Of a stretch of 64,000 bases of DNA, positions 31,972 to 43,963 are shown one piece after another. This DNA comes from Symsagittifera roscoffensis (lineage: Eukaryota; Xenacoelomorpha; Acoela; Convolutidae). A model generated the notes under the pieces. The model was not told the DNA's origin. It did no database searches and was given only the letters and a program-made list of their open reading frames with translations. The DNA is taken from positions 1 through 64,000 of the forward strand of contig NW_026971152.1 of NCBI RefSeq assembly GCF_963678635.1. Reading direction: 5' to 3'. Every line of letters starts with the position of its first letter. The stretch's first letter is position 1. The position numbers and the translations under genes are program-made.

Positions 31972-32439
31972 ATGTCATTTAAAAACCTAGGAAATAAACA
32001 AACAATCGTTTTACACAATTGTGAAATAGATAACAAAAAATACGATCTTGTAATCACACCTCATACACAAACAGTTGGAAATATCAGAACAAAACGACAA
32101 ACATTAAAAAGAAAAATAATAACCAAACAAAGACAAATAACACGAAAAAGATTTTCCAAAAACCGAAACGCATTTTCAGAATCAGAAACCAGCAGTTTAG
32201 ACGAACTTTATAAATTAAAAGAATCTATAGATAAAAATTGCCCCATTCACGATCAATTATATTTTTCCGACTCAGAAACAACTTCAAATTCATCAAAAAG
32301 AGGAAAAAGAAGAATAAAAAAACAATATAAACACAAACCAGTACATATATACAATTGGAATCAACCAATTAGACACATCGATAGTTACATATTAACAGTC
32401 ATCAAACGAAAAAATGAGCTCAACACACACCCCAGGTGA
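31972..32439 (+). CDS. Basic accessory ORF upstream of gag in the LTR element (copy 1)
   Basis: 155 residues from the first ATG of the leader. The N-terminal 60 residues end in a strongly basic patch (RTKRQTLKRKIITKQRQ). A Ser/Glu-rich middle (SESETSSLDE, FSDSETTSNSS) is followed by KRGKRRIKKQYKHK. No known domain. It overlaps the gag-pol ORF start by 26 bases and lies in a different frame, so gag-pol would need leaky scanning, reinitiation or frameshifting. Copy 2 differs by one residue (Ile/Leu in the KPVHxYN motif), so the frame is kept in both. It may be an RNA-binding or regulatory protein of the element; that is inference. Confidence 0.65.
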   Translation: MSFKNLGNKQTIVLHNCEIDNKKYDLVITPHTQTVGNIRTKRQTLKRKIITKQRQITRKRFSKNRNAFSESETSSLDELYKLKESIDKNCPIHDQLYFSDSETTSNSSKRGKRRIKKQYKHKPVHIYNWNQPIRHIDSYILTVIKRKNELNTHPR

Positions 32440-35400
32440 AGAAAGTCCAGATGATGATGATATCTTCCCCTTTATCGTAGATGCAACCACAGATAGAGGA
32501 CAGCACATATTTTGCAAAAATTTACTCTTAAATTTGTTTGAACCCGGAGTCAGTCCATGTAAAACAGAGTTCCCAGATGTAAAAATCAAAAGACAAATTA
32601 TCGATCACTATTTGAAAGATATATGCAACTTAACACAACAATACGGAATCTACTCCATACAATTCAGCTCACCAAACCAGAATCACAGCAAATATGTAAT
32701 TCAAACAGACGACCTTGATTTAGAATTCTCAAAAGTATTCTCAGAATATATAAAAAGCATACAATATCATAACTCACAAAGAGCAAACTCCATATTCACC
32801 AATGAAGTTTTTGCAATAATATATAGTTATATCTCGATATTAGAAAACGAAATCCCAATCTCAAATGTCTCACCGACAGAAACATCTAAACATATAAGAC
32901 TACGACATGAAATCACACTACTCTCTAGTTTTCTAAATATAATTAAAGAAAATTTCACTAAAGATGATGTTTCACAACATACAAAACATGACTTACAAAA
33001 AATCTTGGCATGGTTTATAATAGATTATTTCACACATAATCTAGATTTAATTTCACAAGCAAGAAAAAATTTTAGACCTCAAAACTCAAACGATGATACT
33101 GCCATCACAGAACAGTCAGACTATGTTTGGGACCCCGAATGGTCTCATCCCGCATTTATAAACATCCCACAATCAATCTCAAGTCAAGCAATAAGTACGA
33201 TATCTTATGTAAGAGATTATGTAAGAGTAATACCATTAACCATTGATGCAACACCATTAAACTATAATACATTTTTACCTGATATGCAAAATAATAGTTT
33301 AAACTCCACAATCATACACAATGAAAACCTCAATGGAACTAGAAATCTCACCCAGCAAGATATCCAGACACCATCACACTTCATAAATGAAGAAATCGTA
33401 CAAACAACAACTACACAACAAAGCATTTCACCGATACGTCCAAATTTAACAACACCAAGAAATACAAACCCTTCACAAACACAGGTAACCTTACAATCTA
33501 CCGTTAAACCTTCGAGTGCCCCAAAATATTCAAACATGGATTATCAGACATACAGACCCATGACAATACCGTCAAAGACACGTAAAACGTTCACTAGAAA
33601 CATTTTGCAGAACATAATTATAATTACACACATCCATCAAAAACAAATTATCCCCCACGAAAAATTTTTAATAATTACACAAGATCTCGAAACTGGGATA
33701 ACCCAATGGCACAAACTAATTCAGTAAATTTTCAAACAAATTTACATCCTTCACAGGATCGTAGTGAAAACTATCCATTTTTTCAACAAAATAAAAATAA
33801 AAAACAAACATCTTATCAAATGGATTACTTATCCTCAGATGATGATTTTTTACAACCAGATATATTTGCACCATATAATCAAGAATATCGTGGACAAGGA
33901 GTACAGAAACCACATATAAATCATAGAATTTTTTCCCCACAATCGATAGATACACAAAATCAACAACCAATTCAGCAACAAAACCCAATTAATACACAAT
34001 ATTTTCAACCAATTCAGCAACAAAACCCAATGATCACACACTCGTATCAACCGACGCAAATGCAAAATGAAATACCACTCCCATATTATCTTCAACAACA
34101 CGAAATAACAAGAAATCAACTTTCAAATTTTTCTCAAATGCCAAATGCAGCAGAATCATTACAAATGACAATGAATCCATACCTTATGGGTGGATCATCA
34201 ATAACATCAAATAAACCTTTAATGGTATTCACAGGAACAGACCCTGAATATTCTGTAGAAGACTATTTAAATGCAGTAACAGCAAATTTGATTTTAAATA
34301 TAGGACCTGAACCAATTAATACGCCACTACATCAAAACTGGATACATCGACGCACAGCGTTGATACAAACAACTTTAGACGGCGCAGCCCAAAAATGGTT
34401 TTCAGTATTGCCTCTAGAAATAAAATCAAATTGGAAGAGATTTACACAAGAATTTTCAAAAATGTTTGACTCCGAAAGAAACAAACAACAACAAAGAGTT
34501 TTATGTAATGAAATTCGCAGATTACCAAATGAAACCATCAAACAATTAGCAGTACGCATCGAAACACTAGTTCGAAAAGCATATTCATTAAATACACACG
34601 ACTATAAAAACACAAAAATGACAGAAATCTTAATGATGACCTTAACACCTCAATTAAGAAAAATAGCAATAAAAAAGAGAGCATCCCATCCCTCCTCAAT
34701 TCGAGAGCCCGATTTAGATTTCCGAAAACTAGTAGACAAACTAGAACAAGCAGAAATCACAATGAAACTCGAAGAAACAGAAAGTCTGAAATTACAATAC
34801 GTTAACCGAATCGAAACAAATACCACAAGTATCAACAATATACAGGAATCAGATACAGACCTCGTTGAAAAAATCACTGAAATACTCAATATTTACGAAA
34901 AACACCCAAACTTTAAAGGCAAACCATCTTTCAAAAAATGGTGTAATTATTACCGACGTTACGGACATAGTATTTCTGAATGTAGACAAAAACAGCAAGA
35001 CAATCAAAATAAACCTCAAAAATATAAAGAACCAAATAAATCATTCTATCAATACATGAAGAAAGATCAAAATCTACCAAACAAAAATGTATACAGCAAC
35101 AACAGTTCAGGAAAACCACTACCGAGCAATACCAACTACACGAGAAATCAATCACCACATAACTCAAGTTATAGAGGAAGATCGCCAGAACGAAGAAATA
35201 CACAAAATTCGTCACAAAATCACTACAATAGACAAAATAGTAGAAATAACTACTCCAGATCAAATTCAAATACAACACGATTTGTTTCTAGATCTAATTC
35301 CCAATCAAGAAATAATTACTATCCAAACAATCAATCACGAAATTCATCATACAATAGAAATAGAAACTACTCCAATAATCGGAATAGAAGTTATTCAAAC

Positions 35401-38400
35401 AACCGAAACCAGAATTACCCGAACAATCGATCAAGGAATAACTCATATAATAGATCAAACTATAACAGACCAAACAATAATTACCAAAACAGATCACGAA
35501 ATAATTCACAAAATCGACATTCAAGTTATAATAATCGTTATAGAAATTATTCCCAATCACCACACAGGAATAATAACCATTATAATAATTCTAACAATCG
35601 CCACAGAAGTAGTACACCTAAACATCAAAGAAATATTAATCAAGTACAATCAAACCCAGAAACAACATCAGACCCTCCAGGTATTGATGACACAGGAAAT
35701 AACGAACTACAACTGAATCAAATAAACTGTGAATCATCAGAATCAGAAAGTGATACAGAAAACACTATCTCCATAAATATGATAGCAGTTGAAAATGATT
35801 ACGAACCTATTATATATGAACAACCTTTTTCATCACATATATATGAAAATCAATTAGAACTCCTTCACAATTATTATATTGAACCCATCCATTCTACACA
35901 AACAACACAAGAAACAAACGAAATTAACACTACAAATCAACCCAATGAGAATGACAAGACAAAATGCTTAAATACAAATCACATCTATCAAAACATACAA
36001 AAAGAACAACCCAAAGAAAAAATTTGGACAATACCATTTCTTTTAGAAAGTCCAAGAAGTAAAGAATTTCAACCACCAGATCTTGAAATTGATTTTTTAA
36101 TTGATTCAGGAGCAGAATCAAATATAATAAACAATCCCACATGGAATGAAATAAAAACCTTACACCCAAAGCTAACACCTCTTGAAACCTCCAGTAAACT
36201 AGCAACAGCACAAGGATCAACATTGGTAAACTATGGAAAAATTCAATTATCTCTTCTCCCCACAAGAACAATGGAGCAAAATAAAATTTTAACTAAACCA
36301 TTTAAACAAATATTCCATATCACTGATACTAAACACAATATCATTGGAATACCATTTATCTCTAAAAATATACCAACAATCAACATATTAAACAGTAAAA
36401 TACTAATCAAAGATAAATACACAAAAACAAAAGACACATCCCTAACATTTTTCCAAAGATTAAACAAACAACCACCATTCTTTTCAAAATTTTATCCAAT
36501 ATATAACCAACAAAGAAAACACCTGAAACCACTATCAGGAAACATATATAATTTTTCAATAAAACAAGTTCACCAATATGATAAAAAACAAAACAAACAA
36601 CAACTCTATATGTCAGACTTTGAATTCAAACCTATCCATAAGTTTTTCAAAATCACAATCTCATCCATAAAATATTTGAAAAACTCGAATTCAGATATTA
36701 TATCTCTACATGTATACAACAATACACCCTATCAAGTATCATTACCTTTAGGACTTTTAGGCTATTGCGAAACCAACGCTACGATATCACCAATACACGA
36801 AAAAGAATATCGCGTAAATAATATACTCCAATTATTAGATATTTGTCAATCCACAATTCTTAATGAAGAATTATCAATAAATAATATAATAAGTAACGAA
36901 AAAAGAAATACGGATTATTTCACAAAAACCCCATATTTCAAACCTACATTCAACATAAGTAACTACGCAGAGAATCAACAGAAATTTTTAACAATGTTTA
37001 ACTTCCAACATTCACAAATAACACAAGACGAATTTGATAAATTAGCCAAACAGCTAATCAAATATTCATCAGTCTATGCAACATCCAAATTTGATGTTGG
37101 CAAAATCAGCTCATCACTACATCTCCCATTAAAACCAGATGCAGTTTTCAAAAAACAAAGAGCAAGTAAAGTACCAATTCACTTACACGATAAAGTGAAC
37201 AGATTACTCGACATTTTAGAACAATACAACATTATATCACCAGTAAATAAAGAAGAACAACCAAAAGGTAACACATTTATCAACCCTGTTATCATTCTAG
37301 CCAAAGGAGAATCATTAAAAATCGTTCTCGACGCTAGATACCTCAACTCACACATAGATGAATCAAAGTGTAATTGGCCTATTGAACCAATACAAGTTAT
37401 TTTAACAAAAATAAACGGAAAATAATTTACAACCGCAGATATGAATAGTGCATACAATCAAATGCTATTAGATGAACAATCGCGACGTTTAACACAATTT
37501 GTTATTGAAAACCAACAGTATGAATTCAACCGCTTATTCTATGGAATATCCATAGGACCAGCAGCATTTTCAGCTTTTATGAGCAAAATTTTTCGACCAC
37601 TAATACTCAAGAAAAACGCAATCACCTATTTAGACGATGTTTTTATGCAATCACAGACTAAAGAAGAAATGTTCAATGTTTTAGAACAATATCACCAAAT
37701 ACTTCAGAACGAAAATCTGAAGGCCGCCCCCGATAAATCACACTTCTTTTTAACACGAGTAAAATTCTTAGGACATAATATAGAAAGAAAAACAATCACC
37801 CCATTAAAATCACGCATTGACGCTATTCAGAAACTCCAACCATCGACAAATAAAAAGAAAATCCAAGAATTCCTTGGAATGCTAAACTTTTTAAGCAAAT
37901 ATGTTTATAAAATGCAATTATATCTAAGACCATTCTATAATATACTTAGACAGCAAAACAATTTTGAATGGAATACAGAACATCAAGCACGATTTGAAGA
38001 AATTAAAAAACTTCTAACTGAACAAATTTCGAATACAATTCCAGATCCAAATCAACCATTCTACGCAATGTGCGATGCTTCGAACTTTGGCATCGGCGCA
38101 GCGTTATTACAATCACATAATGGTACAAACAAAATGAACCTTATATCAGCAAATTTTCGATTATTCACTCAAGCAGAGCTAAGACTCTCAACCCTAATGA
38201 GAGAATGTACAGCCATAATCTATACACTTACAGAATATGAATTTCTGATACTTGGATCAAAACATCCAACAGTTCTATTCACAGATCACAAACCAATCAT
38301 TTTTCTCTTCACACAAAAATCCAACCCAAATCACCGAGTTTACAGATTTCAATTAATTCTAATGAAATTTCCAAACTTACATATAGTTTGGACAGCAGGA

Positions 38401-38874
38401 AAAAATCTTGCATTACCAGACACATTAAGTCGAAATACACCACCTGAATTACTTACACGTAAAACTACAGTTGAAATACCTAAAAATATAAAATTCTACC
38501 TTGCAAAAAACGAAACATCACCCCGACTAGAATGCAAATATGCAGTAAAAACTGACGTTGAACAATCACAGATAAATAATCTACAACACTTTCCACTTTA
38601 TTTAGATTGTCAAAATAACCACTACGAAGTTGATCTACTTGGAACATCAACTTTTAAACCAATCCCATACTCACAATGGATAAAAAATAACACCCAACAA
38701 AAAAGAGTAAAACAACACTCGCATAAAAAAGACCTTTTTCCACTAATTGAAAAAGAAAACCTAACTGATAAAATAAATTTATCAGGACCACAAACAAACG
38801 ATTCAAAATACACAATAAATCAAGTTTTTGACCTCCATGACCCACTTGATACAATACCCTTATCTAAATCAGAA
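32414..38874 (+). pseudogene. Ty3/gypsy-type gag-pol, copy 1: frameshifted, zinc knuckle damaged, cut at the duplication junction
   Basis: Gag: N-terminal unknown region, Gln/Asn-rich linker, retrotransposon gag core (DGAAQKWFSVLPLEIKSNWK, about 34,378-34,437), knuckle, then a long Arg/Asn/Ser-rich nucleocapsid-like tract (about 35,080-35,640). Pol: protease with IDSGAESNI (about 36,103), RT from about 37,080 with FTTADMNSAYNQ and YLDDVFMQ, RNase H with CDASNFGIGAALL, TDHKPI and ALPDTLSR. No integrase before the break. Lesions compared with copy 2: one A lost near 33,602 splits the ORF (stop at 33,725), and the second Cys of the CCHC knuckle is Tyr (codon 34,951). Shared with copy 2: TAA at 37,423 inside RT. 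The frame then runs to 38,874, where the sequence jumps to the PHD/RT element. Non-functional. Confidence 0.9.
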
Positions 38875-41425
38875 ACGCAGCAATGATTTTTCCACACTTA
38901 TTACTGTGCAAAACAAAGTCCGAAATTGATGGATCTTTATCCAAAACAATAGCAAGGCGACTTAAGCAATGGCAAGACGGAGACCTGGATGGACTATATA
39001 ACGAAGGAAAGGCGCTGCAAATGCGCTTGTTGAAAGGAAGTAGAAGAAAAATTGAAACTGAAGCACAACAGTTCAACAAACGAATGAACACTGGAAAAAT
39101 ATCAAGCGCAATTGCAAAACTAACAGACACATCTAAAGGCGTTCTCTTGCTCGACGAGATTGTCAAAGGTAAGACAGTTGAACAGACTCTCATAGAGAAA
39201 CACCCACCATCTGAACCAATTAATGAGAACTATATTACACCAGTCTCAAACGAAACAATTCCTTTCCATCCATCGATATTTGATCAGATAAACGGTAAAC
39301 ATATCAAGAAGGCAGCCATGAGAACGCACGGATCGCATGGACCATCTGGCCTCGATGCGAATGAAAAGAGACGTATTCTAACACACTTCGGGCAACAATC
39401 AGTTGAAATTTCAAAAACAATTGCTAAAATTGCCAAAAAACTGGCCACAGAAGAACTAATTCCAGAACTAATGGAACCATATAACGCATGCAGATAAATA
39501 CCCTTAGATAAGAATCCAGGGGTAAGACCCATAGGCATAGGAGAAGTTATGCGTAGGATAATAGGGCGAACAATAACTAAATGCTTAAAAAACGAACCCA
39601 TGTCGCTCGGTTCAAACTACCAACTCTGCCTAGGACAAAAATGTGGCATTGAATATGCAATCCACACGCTAAGAGATCAATACAGCAAAACTTCCGCCGA
39701 TGCTGTTTTAGTGATAGATGCCGAAAACGCTTTCAACTCGCTGAACCGAAAGCTGGCATTAAAAAACATCGAAAAAACATCGAAAATACTCCAATCCATC
39801 TAAACTATTCGTTAACAAAAAAACAATCTACTCTCAAGAAGGGACAACCCAGGGGGATCCACTAGCAATGGCCATGTACGGTCTAGCCATAATACCCCTC
39901 ATAAAACTCTTATCAGTAGACGATGTAACCCAGAAATGGTACGCAGACGACGGAAACGCAGTCGGTAAATTAAGCAATCTACGAACCGTCCTCGATAAAA
40001 TTGTATCACTGAATAAATTTTTCGGCTACCACGTGAAAGCATCCAAATGCCAACTCATTGTCAAAGATGAAAAATTCGGTGAAGCTCAGAAAGTTTTCGC
40101 AAATACAGGAATCACTATAAAGGCAGAAGCCCGAGTGCTTGGTTCAGTTATAGGAACAGAATCTGAATGTAAAAAGTTCCTCGAATTGAAACAGAATGAG
40201 CAAATCAAAATTTTGAAAAAACTAACCAAAATTGCTAAAACCTCCCCTCAAAACGTTTATGACTGCTATACTAAAGGAGTTCAAGAAAAGCTTTCATTTA
40301 TTGCCAGGACAACGCCTAACACTATGGAAAACTTAGAAATATGTGAACAATTATTACCTAACCTAGTCGGTAAAGACACTTTAAACCCCCAGTTCCGTAA
40401 GATATCTTCCTTACCCCTTAAAATGGGCGGACTTAACATCAAGCTGCCATCCGATCATGAAAACTACCTAGAATGGTCTGGTAGTAGAAACATCACTGGT
40501 ACTGGAATCTCAAGATCCTATTACAGCAGTAACACAGCAAGAAAAAATATGTACGAAAATCAAAAAATTGAAAACTGATAGAACAAATCGAAAAAAGACA
40601 AACCTCATTAACTCCTTAAATGAAACAGATAAATACGCAATCGACCTGGCCTCTGAAAAGGGAGCCTCTAACTGGCTCAATGCTCTACCACTGAGCAGAT
40701 ACAACTTCAACTTGAATAAATCAGAGTTCAGAGATGGTATTTACTTAAGATACGGATGGGAACCAACCAAAACCCCACTCACATGTGCATGTGGTGCTGA
40801 ATTTAACTTGACACATGCGCTTCACTGTGCAAAGGGTGGTTACACACACATAAGACACAATGAAATCAGAGACACATTCGCCAACCTCATGAACGAGGTT
40901 TGCCATGACGTCGAGATTGAGCCGAAACTTCAGCCGTTGCAAGGCGAAAGCTTTTTCAACAAGTCAACTACAACTGAAGATGAGGCACGACTTGACATTA
41001 AGGCAAACGGACTCTGGGGTTCATGATTCAGCCGCGCTTTCTTTGATGTGAAAATTTTCAACCCCCATGCCAAAACATCGCGAAAACTGCAGAAGGATGC
41101 ATACAAATACCACGAAACGCTGAAGAACTCCAAATATCAGCAAAGAATTTTAAACGTAGAGCAGAGTAGCTTCTGCCCGCTAATTTTTGGATGCACCGGT
41201 GGCGCTGCTCCAACAGCCACGCGGACGATGCAGCGATTGGCCGAAAAACTAAGTGAAAAAAGACAAGAAAGCTATCCAGAATCTATAAACTACATAAGAA
41301 CTAAAATAAGCTTCGCGCTCCTCAGGAGCTCTATACTTTGTATAAGGGGGCGCAGATCGCCACGAAAAGTTCAATTTATCGACAACTCCATAAGCGCTAT
41401 TGTAGAGGAAGGACGGCTAAGATAA
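38875..41425 (+). pseudogene. PHD-finger RT element, 5'-truncated (copy 2)
   Basis: Same coding blocks and same four lesions as in copy 1 (stop at 39,495, frameshifts near 39,803 and 40,570, stop at 41,024), so inactivation predates the duplication. It lacks the PHD finger and the first 160 codons because the duplication junction cuts the gene. One conservative difference (Arg to Lys in DANEKRR) is visible. Confidence 0.85.
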
Positions 41426-41560
41426 ATTAACATTATGACGATGCATTTAATGCTGATTTATGACTTCATTGCTGATATATATGCATTTTTATATCGCTGG
41501 TACCGTAACTAAACGGAAGGGCCCCTTTTGTAATTTAATTTTTTTTACTTTATGGACTGG

Positions 41561-43481
41561 CTAAAGTACATAAAAAAGATAGGCCGCTACGACCGGTCCT
41601 CTCTCTACCGGGTAGTTTTTATGAGAAATTGAAAAAAAAACACAAGCGAAATTTTTTGATAAAATCGAGGGTGCGAATATTGAGAATATTTCATTATCAA
41701 TTCCATTTATGATACATCTAAGATATTTTTGTAAGGAACGGTTCACACCTTCAACTAAACCATTAGCCCATGGGGCATGTGATGTTCGGGGTTTGTGTTT
41801 TATGTTATAAAGGTGACATAGTTTGATGATTTCATAGTTTATGGACTCAGTACCATTGTCTGTGACAAGGATTTCTGGTAGTCCAAATTTCGCTATCCAA
41901 AAATCATAAAGTGATGTATATGCAAAAAAAGCTTTACAATAGGGTACAGGATTGAGTGCTACATAATGAGTAAATGCATCAACTATTTCCATTATATATG
42001 AATTTCTTTCTGAGGAGGGCGATATAGGGCCTTTTGTGTCAAATGATATCCTGTAGTTGAAATATAAATTTTGACCTTCAAACTCTTGTTTTTTTTTTGC
42101 TAACGGTTTTTAGTATAGATATGGTTTATTTAATTGACATATTTTGCATAAGTCTTTTATCCCAATTGGTGCATTTGGAAAGTAGATATTTTGAATGAAT
42201 TCGAGTATGTTTTTTCTGATCCTGCATGTCCTTTTGTATTAAGGGAAAGTGAAATGTGAAAAGCTATTAAAATCATACTCAATGGTAGGCGGGTACTTTT
42301 ATACATCGTAATCCATGATGAGTATGGTATTGGTTCAAATGTAGATTTTCCTCATAAATGTACTTCATAGTGGTTGTTTTGGATCAAGTTATAGTGCAAA
42401 ATGTTTAAAATTATTTATTTTTGTCATGTCGCGATTGGTTGCTACTGCATACTTGCATTCAATCGTGGTGATTTTTTGTCTTTTGCAAGGAAAAAGTTTA
42501 TATTTTGTGGTATTTCTAGGGTTGTTTTCCGTATTCTCATTGAGGTGGTGGGTTTCAACTGAGCGTGTCCGGTAAGGCAAGGTTTTTCCCTGCAATCCAA
42601 ACTATATGTGGGTTTGGAAATTTCACTATGATAAGTTGAAATCTATAAACTCTATGGTTTCGATTTGATTTTTGTGTAAATAGAAATGCTGGATGTTTTG
42701 ATCCAAGGATTAAAAGTTCATATTCTGTGAGAGTATGTATATTGGCTGTAAATTCTCTCGTAAGCGTAGAGAGTCTTCTGCATGCGTAAAAAGTCTTGAA
42801 ATAACCGATATAAGGTTCATTTTGCTTGTACCTTTATGTGATTGTAAGAGTGCAGCGCCATTTCTAAAATCTGAAGCGTCACACATGGCATAGAGTGGTT
42901 GATCTGAATCTGGAGTTGTATTTGAGATCTGTTCTGTAAGAGGAGGATTTTTGTTTCATCAAAACCTATTTGAATTTCCGATATCTATTCAAAACTATTT
43001 TGTGGTCTGAGAATATTATAAAACGGTCTTCTTATAAATTGCTTTTTATAAACATATTTACATAAAAAAATTATAGGGAGTTCTCGGATTTTCTTTCTTA
43101 TTTGATGGAAGTTGAAGCTTTAAAAGAGCATCAATTCAAGAATTGAATGGAGTAATTGTATTACCTTCAATAATATATCCAAGGAATTTGACACTAGTGA
43201 AGAAAATATGTGAAGTATCTGGGGCTGCTTTTATGTTTTCTTTTAGTAAAAACTGGTGTGTTTTTTTTTGCTAATATTTTCAACTTTTCTTGCTTTGTTT
43301 GTGATTGCATAAAAACATCGTCAAAATATTTGATAACATTTTTACTTCGAAATAGTGGTCGAAAAATTTTGCTCATGAAAGCTGATAAGCTGCTGGTCCT
43401 ATGGAAATTTGATAGAAGAGTCAATTAAATTCGTACTGTTGATTTCCAACACGAATTTTGTTAGTCGTCCTGAAGTTCTTG
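41561..43481 (-). pseudogene. Antisense Ty3/gypsy-type LTR-element remnant (copy 2)
   Basis: Counterpart of the remnant at 15,930-17,850: integrase core at 41,992-41,561 and RT palm at 43,424-43,194. It differs by a handful of substitutions, for example Thr to Ala in the stretch before FMSKIF. Confidence 0.85.
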
Positions 43482-43599
43482 TATTTTTGTTGTGTCTGAT
43501 TCCGGAAGTACGTTTCGTGTCTTTGAAAGTTTTTAAATAATTTTGTTTTTGTTTCGCTATTATTGTCTTTTTTGATCTAATATAACTTATTGTTTATTT

Positions 43600-43963
43600 A
43601 TGTGGTGAGTAGTAGAAGAGTGAGGCGATCAGGAGGAGAGAGGGGGGGGGTGGTTGCTGACCCCCATGTATTAACATAGGCTATAGAGTATCCGGTCAGC
43701 ACCCTATGTATTAACATAGGCTATAGATTTCCCCTGTTTTGAGGCTATAGGTTTCATAGTTTCCGATGGTAGGATGGTCAGTTTCAAAAATTTTTCCCGA
43801 ATTTTTTGGAGCTCTATTTTGCCGATGTTTGCGTTTTTTAGCTTTTTCCTACGATTTGAATAATTTGATTATTGTCCTACATGTTTGAAACTAAGAGAAA
43901 ACTATCTAAATTATCTAAATTTTTACTGAAACCAAACGAAATTTCGACAAAAAAATCATAAAA
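43600..43963. repeat. Short G-run and duplicated palindromic motif (copy 2)
   Basis: Counterpart of 17,970-18,344. The G-run is 9 long instead of 22. The cctatgtattaacatagg motif is again present twice. Confidence 0.7.

Larger units (their letters stand above)
13244..38874 (+). repeat. 25.6-kb tandem duplication unit, copy 1
   Basis: Everything from 13,244 to 38,874 reappears in the same order and orientation from 38,875 onward. The offset is 25,631 bp at the left edge. It falls to 25,618 after a G-run that is 22 long here and 9 in copy 2, then to 25,614 after A- and C-run differences, then to 25,544 after a 70-bp segment (within about 27,777-27,850) missing from copy 2. The unit cuts through the PHD/RT element on the left and the LTR element pol gene on the right. 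Copy 1 is continuous with the 5' part of the PHD/RT element, as expected for the original left flank. Confidence 0.97.

Noticed and set aside
35087-35716. 209-codon plus-strand frame overlapping the Arg/Asn-rich part of gag
   Set aside because: It is a +1-frame by-product of the AAY/AGA-rich low-complexity tract, with Ile/Thr/His repeats and no motif. The same holds for 60,633-61,262.
37423-37425. TAA in RT as a programmed readthrough site
   Set aside because: It falls in the middle of the RT domain rather than at a protein boundary, and the following context lacks a known leaky motif. A nonsense change is simpler.
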